NCBI RefSeq assembly: GCF_040939455.1
Contig: NC_134120.1
Span: 56,001,001-56,065,000 of the forward strand
DNA length: 64,000 nucleotides
Direction of reading: 5' to 3'
Origin: Microcebus murinus
Lineage: Eukaryota > Chordata > Mammalia > Primates > Cheirogaleidae
Positions 56,786-64,000 of this stretch are shown here, piece by piece. The notes below the pieces were generated by a model. That model was not told the origin of the DNA. It did no database searches and saw only the letters and a list, made by a program, of their open reading frames with translations. The first letter of the stretch is position 1. The number at the start of each line of letters is the position of its first letter. Both the position numbers and the translations under genes were made by a program.

Positions 56786-59700
56786 TGCAGAAGTGGACAA
56801 GGAGTGGCTGAAAGGAGGTCGTCCACAGGAGTCCTCACTGGTTTGCAGAGATAATATTGGTTAGGGATTGGCCATACGTCGCTGAACTGCAGGTATGAGT
56901 TGTGGTGTCCAGCGTATGGCGTTTTGTCGTCACTCTAGAGAACGCATAGCAAGTGGCTTCGAGAGGTCAGTGTTCGGCTCAAGAGGGGAGTGAGATATGA
57001 CTACTGTCACATTTTAATGCTCCTTTGGGCCTGATAATTAAGAGGCACTCACATTCTGCAGGTAAAAAGTTTCTTTTCTTTCTCGGTGGTCTCCACTGCT
57101 TTTCTTTTCTCTTGAGAATGTGTCTGTCACATTTTCTAGTCTCTTCATACTTTTTAGTGTGTGTCCCGATCATTGTGAATGTTCTGCTGCAGGGACTTTA
57201 GAGTTTGGTATGTACCTGCAAAAAATGTGTTTTATTGAAATTAATTTGGTTGGGCTCAAACTTCAAATTCTACCTTTTAAACTCCAGTTTTAATCTTAGT
57301 TGAGCTCTTCCTGTCTAACCAGGCTGCTTGCAGCTTGTTCTGCCCCGGCTGTGGAGAGCAGCCAGGGGCCTGGTTCACGTGCAGAACCCAGGATTCACCC
57401 TGGCCCTCTTCTTTCCAGCATGCTCGTCCTCACCTCCCTCCCTGATGACCTAAACCTTGTCCTTTTTTTCTTCAAGCGAGAAGGACAGTGGTTCCTGTCA
57501 CAGTGGTGGCTGCTCCGTGCAGCTGAGGGCAGCCTGGCCGCAGACCGGAGTCAGTGGGACGAGACTCAGTCCCGCCTTTCCCAGCTGTTACCCTGCAGCC
57601 AGCGTTCCCTGTTTGTGCTCCTTGTGGTGCCCTAGGGGAGTTTTTTTCTTTTCTCCCCCTCCTCCTCTTCCTCATTGTATTCACCCAGTGGATCATAGTT
57701 GTTGGCTGCAGAAGGGTCTTCCAGGTGGGAGTGCCTGGCCATGTCGGCAGACAGAAAGGAGCTCTGACAGGATACAGCAGCCCTAACAGATTCGTCCCTG
57801 GCCTTGCTGTTCCTGAATTTGTGTCTGAGTCTGAGGGAGAAGATGAACGAAAACAAACCAGCAAACAAAGCAGAAACAGGCCTGCTCTGTGGCAGGCTCT
57901 GCTGACGCTGGGTTGAAAGCACTTCAGGGTTCACATGTAATGAAGTAAGATTCTGGAGCTGAAGGGGCCTCTCTGCGTGTCCACCCAAAACTATGGGCCT
58001 AGTGGGCACCAAAGAATCCAAGAAGTACAGTGTTACTTTGGTGCTTTGTAGATGTGCTTCGGGGAGGAGAAGCATAAAGAACTGATTCAGAAATGCATGA
58101 AACTGCCTTCATGAGAGTTCTAGAATGATCTGGCCAAGATTTTATAGCAAGAAGTTCAGTCTGTAATAGCAAGAAAAAAGAGAGACTGTTGGTTTTTGTC
58201 AAGGTGACCACAATTTGTTTTCTTTTTGGTGTGAGACTAAAGAAACTGAAATTACATGTCATGATAATGAACAGTCTCTAGTACAGCACAAGTCAAATAA
58301 AGGAGTGCAAGTCCCTCTCTTCCCATCCTCTCAACCAAGACACACACGGCCATGTCTACGCTTAATCTGACCTTTGTAAGTAGTGGTGATTTAAAAACTG
58401 TCACCCAGGTCCTTCCATAGGTAGGAAAATAGCCTGCGAGAGGTGTCTGGCTCATTTCATTCCTTATGGGTGAGGAGGAATGACTTGAAGGCCAACTGGA
58501 AGTGGTGGGAGGAAGAAAAGACACTAACACCAAAGCGCATGCGAATGCCCGAGATCAATTCCGAGGCAGTTAGGAACAGGCAGTTCCAGGACAGAGGCTC
58601 CCACTCTCCTGCCACCCCAGTCCCAGCCCCTCACTGCAGAAGCTGCTGCTGAGGCCACACCACAGGAGGCTGCAGCTCCCGTGGCCCGGGCCTTCCCGGC
58701 CTGGCTTTGGGAGGGATGTGTGGCCGGCAGACACAGTGGGCTCGGACGGGGATGTGCGGCAACCTTGTCCCCATTCCCCTGGAAGCTGGGCCTGTGTGAC
58801 CCAGAGTGCAGAGGGGAGAACTGACACCAAGTACCCTGGAAAGACTCTAAAGAATTCTGGAGAGACGATCTGCTTCATCACTAGAAACTTGGCCCCCAAG
58901 AAGTAAAATGAAGTCCAAGTTTGACTTTTGGCAGGAAGCCACTGGAGCAAGGTCCTGACATGGATCTGCAGAGCTCCTCGAGTGGCCTTGACCTTCCCGA
59001 GGTTGCCGCCCAGCCCCCACTCATGGCCATGGGGTGTTTGCCCACAGAAGATTCCTGCATCTCGTGGTTCACAGACCTGTCACACCGTGTAAGAAAACCA
59101 TTTTCCAGTAACCAAGGAACTCTAACCTTATTTGTTGTGTGTTCTCTGTAAAAGTCACATTTACGTTCATAAAGTTACAATAAACATCTTACAGCCCTCT
59201 GCGGTGGCTGCAGAGGCCATCAAATCTCCAGTGAAATTTTGTTTTGGAAGTAATGATCTCTGGATCGGCACCATGGAAATATTAAACATGAAGTTGTTTC
59301 CCTCTCATCTCAGCCTGCCAGTCCCTCACCAGTCCTTTGTACTCCTTCTTCCTGCGGGGGAGGCCCCAGCAGTTACTCTCTGACCAGTCCCGTAGTGGTC
59401 CCCTTCTGCCCACTCCTGGGCTGTACAGTGTTTCCCTGCACTTAGCAGTCAAGTCCACGGCTGGGTGGTCGCTGAGGGGCTGTGATCTCATCTATGATGA
59501 ACCTCAGTGGAGGCGGGAGCAGCAGGGTTGACTTATTAGGTACCTGGACCACATGCAAAATCCAGAACAAAATCCAAAGCCTGCCGCCTTCTTTCTTTGA
59601 CAGTCTGTAAGCTGGCTGCAGTCAAATGTCGTCCTCGCTGGAGAAAAGCATGGGAAGTTGGGTAGATCCTGTAATTCTCGCACTGGCACCTCTCCTGCCT

Positions 59701-59868
59701 ACTGGGTGGCAGCGTATGTGTCCGCCAGTCCCACCCAGCACCTCTGCCCTTCGGACCAGGGTCCCGCTAGAGTTCTTCACATGTCGGTCATGTGTGCCCT
59801 AGACAGCGTCCTATGGGGGAAGAAAGAATGACACCCTGGGCCAAACCTTGCCTTCCACCTGTTTGTTG
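56786..59868. other. Intergenic, nothing recognised
   Basis: Mixed composition. Overlapping open frames of up to 147 codons show no domain, and I see no splice-supported exon. Confidence 0.4.
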
Positions 59869-60968
59869 TTGTTTTAAAACTTTATTTTTCTAGAGCAGTT
59901 TTAGGTCCACAGCAAAATTGAAATGAAAATACAGGGATTTCCCATAAAGCGCTCCCCACCCCAGGCATAGCCTCCCCTGTTCTCAGCACCCCTGTGTAGT
60001 GGTGCAGTGCCACAACAGTGAACCTGCATCTGTCATCCAGAGCCCACAGCTTATATCAGGGTTCACTCTTGGTGTTGTCCATTCTGTTTTGGACAAATGT
60101 GTAATGACATGTACCCACCACCATGGTGTCAGATATGTCATTTTCCCTGCCTCGAAGTCCTCTGTGCTCCCTTATCTAGCCCTCTCTACTCCCTATCTCC
60201 CCCCCCCCACACACACAGTAAAACCATGGCAGCCACTGGTCTTTGTACTGTCTCCATAGTTTTTCCTTTTCCAGAATGTCAGATAGTTGGAATCACACAG
60301 TATGTAGCCTTTTCGGACTGGCTTACAGTAATATGCATTTAAGCTTCCTCATATCTTTTCATGGCTTCATAGATCATTTCTCTTTAGCGCTGAATAAATA
60401 TTTCATTGTTTAGATGTACCATAGTTTATTTATTCACCTATTGATGAACATCTTGGTTGCTTTTACATTTTGGCAATTAATAACATAAATAAAGCTACTA
60501 ACATGCAGATTTTGTGTGGACATAAAGTTTCATCTCCTTTGGATAAATAGCAAGGAGTATGATTGCTAGATTATAGCGTAAGAACAGGTTTAGTTTGGTA
60601 AGAAACCACCACACTGTCTTCCCAAATGGCTGCACCATTTTTCACCCTCACCAGCAGCGAATGGGAGTTCTGTTGCTCCACATCCTTGTCAGCACTTGGT
60701 GGTGTCAGTGTTCTGGACTTTGGCCATTCTAATTGGTGTGTAATGGTATCCCATCGTTGTTTTAGTTTGTATTTTTCTGATGATATAGGATGTGGAAGAT
60801 CCTTTTATGCCTTTATTTGCCATCTGTATATCTTCTTTGTGGAATATATATTTCATTGATATATTTCATTCATATTATTAAATGAAGATATATTGCATTT
60901 GAAGACATTTTTTTCTTTTGGTGAAGAAGTAGCTTTTTGGGGTACTAATGTAAAATGGTATTGTGTTT
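59869..60968 (-). mobile_element. Old L1 (L1M-type), 3' part, reverse
   Basis: 'ctagagcagttttaggtcca' followed by 'cagcaaaattgaaatgaaaa', then 'caccagcagcgaatgggagttc' and 'tggccattctaattggtgtg', are reverse-complement signatures of an old L1 3' region. It most likely belongs with the L1 sequence after 61372, since the order 3' end to ORF2 runs left to right. The MITE splits it. Confidence 0.75.
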
Positions 60969-61371
60969 TTAACCACTTCGATACAAGCATTGACTAGTCG
61001 ACAGCCACAGGTGAACGCGCACAGCCCAGCGTCGACGGCAGCCCACACCGTGTTATGAAGGCACACAGCCGAGCGTCTACTTTAGTCTATAATTTTGAAT
61101 TGACTTTTCTAATTTTTCATTTATCAGAATAAAATTGTGAACATTTAAAAATAACGTAATGAAAACATATGTATATGTTACCTATTCGGATTTACATGAC
61201 AAGCAAAGCTGCCTGTGAAGTAAAACAAGCGTTCAGTGCTTTCAAGCTCTCCTCACCACACAAGAGCAAGACGGATCCGCCGTCAATGCGCAGCGCACAC
61301 TGTCGTGCGACTGTGAGTGCCGGCTGCGGGCGAGGTGTCGCGGCCAGCGAGCGCCGCACCAAAGTGGTTAA
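60969..61371 (-). mobile_element. piggyBac-type MITE, copy B
   Basis: A 395-bp element (60973-61367) is flanked by TTAA at 60969-60972 and 61368-61371, with inverted ends CCACTTCGATAC and GGTGCGG's complement (GCACCAAAGTGG). It is the same family as 56386-56781 but inverted, about 85-90% alike by eye. It sits inside an old L1, so it is younger than that L1. Confidence 0.87.
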
Positions 61372-64000
61372 TTAAAGCGATTATAGACAATTGGTATGAT
61401 TTTTTCCCCAAACGTTTGGTAGGATTCAACAGTGAACCCATCTGGTGCTTCCTGTTTTGACAGTGTATTAATTATTGGTTTAATTTCTGTAATAGACTAG
61501 ACCTATTTAGATTGCCTGTTTTTTCTTTTGTGGGTTTTGGCATATTGTGTCTTTCAACATATTGGTTCATTTGATTTAGGTTATCAAATTTATAGGCATA
61601 GAGTTGTGCATAGTATTCATTTATTATTCTTTTAATGCCCATTATAGTGACATCCTTCTTTTATTTCTGACATTAGTAATTTGGGTGCCCTTTATTTCTT
61701 AATTATCCTGGCTAGAGGCTTATTGATTTTATTGATCCATCTTTTGGTTTCATTGATTTTATCTATTAATTTCCTGGTTTTGATTTCATTGATTGGTGCT
61801 CTGATTATTTCTTTTCTTCTGCTTATTTTGTAATTAATTTGCTCTTCTGTTTGTAGTTTTCAGAGGTGGAAACTTAGATTATTGATTTTATATATTTCTT
61901 CTTCTTTAATATATGCACTCAAGCTATAAATTGTTTCCTAGGCACTGCTTTTACTGAATTCCACATATTTTATGTTTTCATATTCATTTAGTTCAAAATA
62001 TTTTAAAATTTTTCTAGAGATTCCTTCTTTGAGCTGTGTGTTATTTAGAAATATATTGCATAATCTTTATATATATTGAGATTTTTCAGTTATCTTTCTG
62101 TTATGAATTTCTAGTTTGATTTCACTGTGGTTTGAAAACAGACATTATATGATTTCTATTCTTTTAAATTTGTTAAGGTGTGCTTTATAGCCCAGAATGT
62201 GGTCTAGCTTGGAAACTGTTAACATGTGAGCTTAAGATGAATGTTTCTGCTCCTGTTGTTGGATGATAATCTATAGATCTGAATTATATCTAGTTGATTG
62301 ATGATGTTGTTTGATTTTACAATGTCCTTGCTGATTTTATACCTGCTGGGACTTTCCATTTCTGACAGAGGAGTTTTGAAGTATTCAATAGTAATAGTGG
62401 ATTCATCTATTCCTCTTGGCAGTTTTTGCCTTACATATTTTGATACTTTCTTGTTAGGTGCACATGTGCTGAGGATTATTATGTACTCTTGGAGAGTTGA
62501 CCTGTTATCATTATGTAATGCCCCTCTTCATCCCTAATGAGTTTCCTTGCTTTGAAATCTGCTCTGTCTGAAATTAACATAGCTACTTCTGCTTTCTTTG
62601 GGTTAGTTTTGGCATGTTATATCTTTTTCTATCCATTTACTTTTAAATTGTGTCTTTATATTTAAAGTGGGTTTATTTTAGACAACATATAATTGGGTCT
62701 TGTTTTTTGATCCATTCTGACAATCTTCAATCTTTATCTTTTAATTGACATATTTAGGCAACTGATGTTCAAAGTGATTATTGATATAGTTAGGCGAATA
62801 TTTACCATATTTGTTACTTTTTTCTATTTGTTTCCCTTATTCTTAGTTCCTATTTTTGTCTTACATTCTTTTTCTGCCTTTTGTGGTTTCAATTGAGCAT
62901 TTCATGTGATTTCAATTTTTTCCTTTCTTAGTGTGTCACTTTTTTATTTTACTTTTTTTTTTTAGTGGCTGCCTTAAAGTTGCAATATGCATTTACAACT
63001 AATACAAGTCCACTTCCAAATAACACCAAACCTCTTCATAGGTATTGTGAATTCTCTATATTATAATAACAAAATAATCCTATTTTTTCCTCCTGCCCTT
63101 GAATCATTGCTGTCATCCATTTCACTTATATATAAGCATACACATCATGTATATGATATATATATGTAAGCATACCTAACTGAACACATTGTTGCCATTA
63201 TTATTTTGAACAAAGTGTTCTATGAGAGATCAATTAATAATAACAAAAATAAAAGTTTTATTTTAACTTCATTTATTCCTTCTTCAATTCTCTTCCTTTT
63301 TTATGAAGATCCAAGTTTCTACCTATATTATTTTCCTTCTCTCTAAATAAATTCTGTTAACATTTCTTTCAAGGTCGGTCTACTGGCAGCAACACATTCC
63401 CTCAATTTTTGTTTGTTGGAGAAGTTTTTATTTCTTTTTTACTTTTGCAGGATAACCTTGCAGGGCACAGAATTCTCAGTTGGTAGTTTTTTTCCTCAAT
63501 GATTTAAATAGTTCACACTACTCTCTTCTTGCTTGCATGGTTTCTGAGGAAAAGTTGGATATAATTCTTATCCTTTTTTTTCTCTATAGGTAGGTTCCTC
63601 ACCCCCCAGTTTCTTTAAGAATTTTTTCTTTATCTTTGATTTTATGTAGTTTGAAAATCATATACCTAGTTGTAGTTTTTTGGCATTTATCCTGCTTGGT
63701 GTTCTCTGAGCTTCCTAGATCTGTGTTTCGGTGTTTGACATTAATTAGGGGGAAATTCTTAGTCATTATTGTTTCAAATGTTTTTTTCTATTCCTTTCTC
63801 TCTTTTATCTCCTTATAGTATTCCCATTAAACACACGTTACATCTGTTATAGTTGTCCCACAGTCCTTGGATATCCTGGGTTGTTTTTTCAGTCTTTGTT
63901 CTCTTGCTTTTCAATTTTGGAGATTTCTATCAATATATTCTCAAGCTCAGAAATTGTTTGCTCGCCCATATCCAGTCTACTAATAAGTCCATCAAGGGTA
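61372..64000 (-). mobile_element. Old L1 ORF2 region, reverse, runs off the window
   Basis: The A/T-rich, T-biased sequence is the reverse complement of L1 ORF2 of an old family: 'aacagtgaacccatctggtg' near 61430, 'ttattgattttattgatcca' near 61720, 'tttctgacagaggagttttg' near 62360 and 'cagggcacagaattctcagt' near 63460. Stops are frequent on the coding strand. It continues past the window end. Confidence 0.75.

Noticed and set aside
56390..61375. Shared 64-codon open frame in the two MITE copies as a conserved small protein
   Set aside because: The copies differ at many amino-acid-changing sites in the frame, and the similarity is explained by common transposon origin.

Overview
This is vertebrate nuclear DNA, and the repeats point to a strepsirrhine primate, most likely a lemur. 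The three Alu copies have the lemur-type body (the 'gagcaagagcgagac' block and the A/T-rich linker of the 'aattaattggccaac' type). Two TTAA-flanked piggyBac-type MITEs resemble elements described from mouse lemur, so a cheirogaleid such as Microcebus is my best guess. That guess is inference; no species-diagnostic gene is visible.

Region by region. (1) 1-7.1 kb holds the last four exons and the 3' UTR of NAPG (gamma-SNAP) on the + strand. It is the only intact host gene I can support. (2) 7.1-31.9 kb is intergenic. It has old MIR, L2 and hAT remnants, a candidate DNA-transposon MITE, one Alu and three minisatellites: 46 bp x ~9 at 17.7 kb, ~42 bp x 4 with CTCF-like sites at 18.5 kb, and a 30-bp unit x 94 at 23.9-26.7 kb. 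(3) 31.9-38.3 kb is a nearly full-length but broken L1 on the + strand, with a duplicated 5' UTR block. It is followed by an older minus-strand L1 piece. (4) 40.2-45.2 kb is a 5.0-kb defective gammaretrovirus-type provirus inserted in an Alu, with a perfect 4-bp target duplication. It has two LTRs, a Glu-type primer-binding site, broken gag and protease, and RNase H and polypurine-tract remnants. Between the protease and the RT/RNase H remnant lies about 0.7 kb of intronless host sequence from the coiled-coil rod of a muscle-type myosin heavy chain, closest in my memory to MYH7B. (5) 45.5-50 kb is intergenic and includes a young Alu sitting in the loop of an L1 inverted repeat. (6) 50.1-52.4 kb is CpG-rich and is split by a 1-kb, 18-bp G-rich minisatellite. 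It is followed by a G15 run and a long polypyrimidine tract. (7) 53.3-64 kb is intergenic, with L1 debris and an inverted pair of ~395-bp piggyBac-type MITEs at 56.4 and 61.0 kb.

Apart from NAPG, no gene in the window appears to act with another. The most striking item is the provirus with a host myosin cDNA fragment inside it. It looks like an ancient transduction event, comparable in structure to host-gene capture by acute transforming retroviruses, and is now dead. Most long open frames here are side effects of tandem repeats whose unit length is a multiple of 3, or of CpG-rich DNA, and are not genes.
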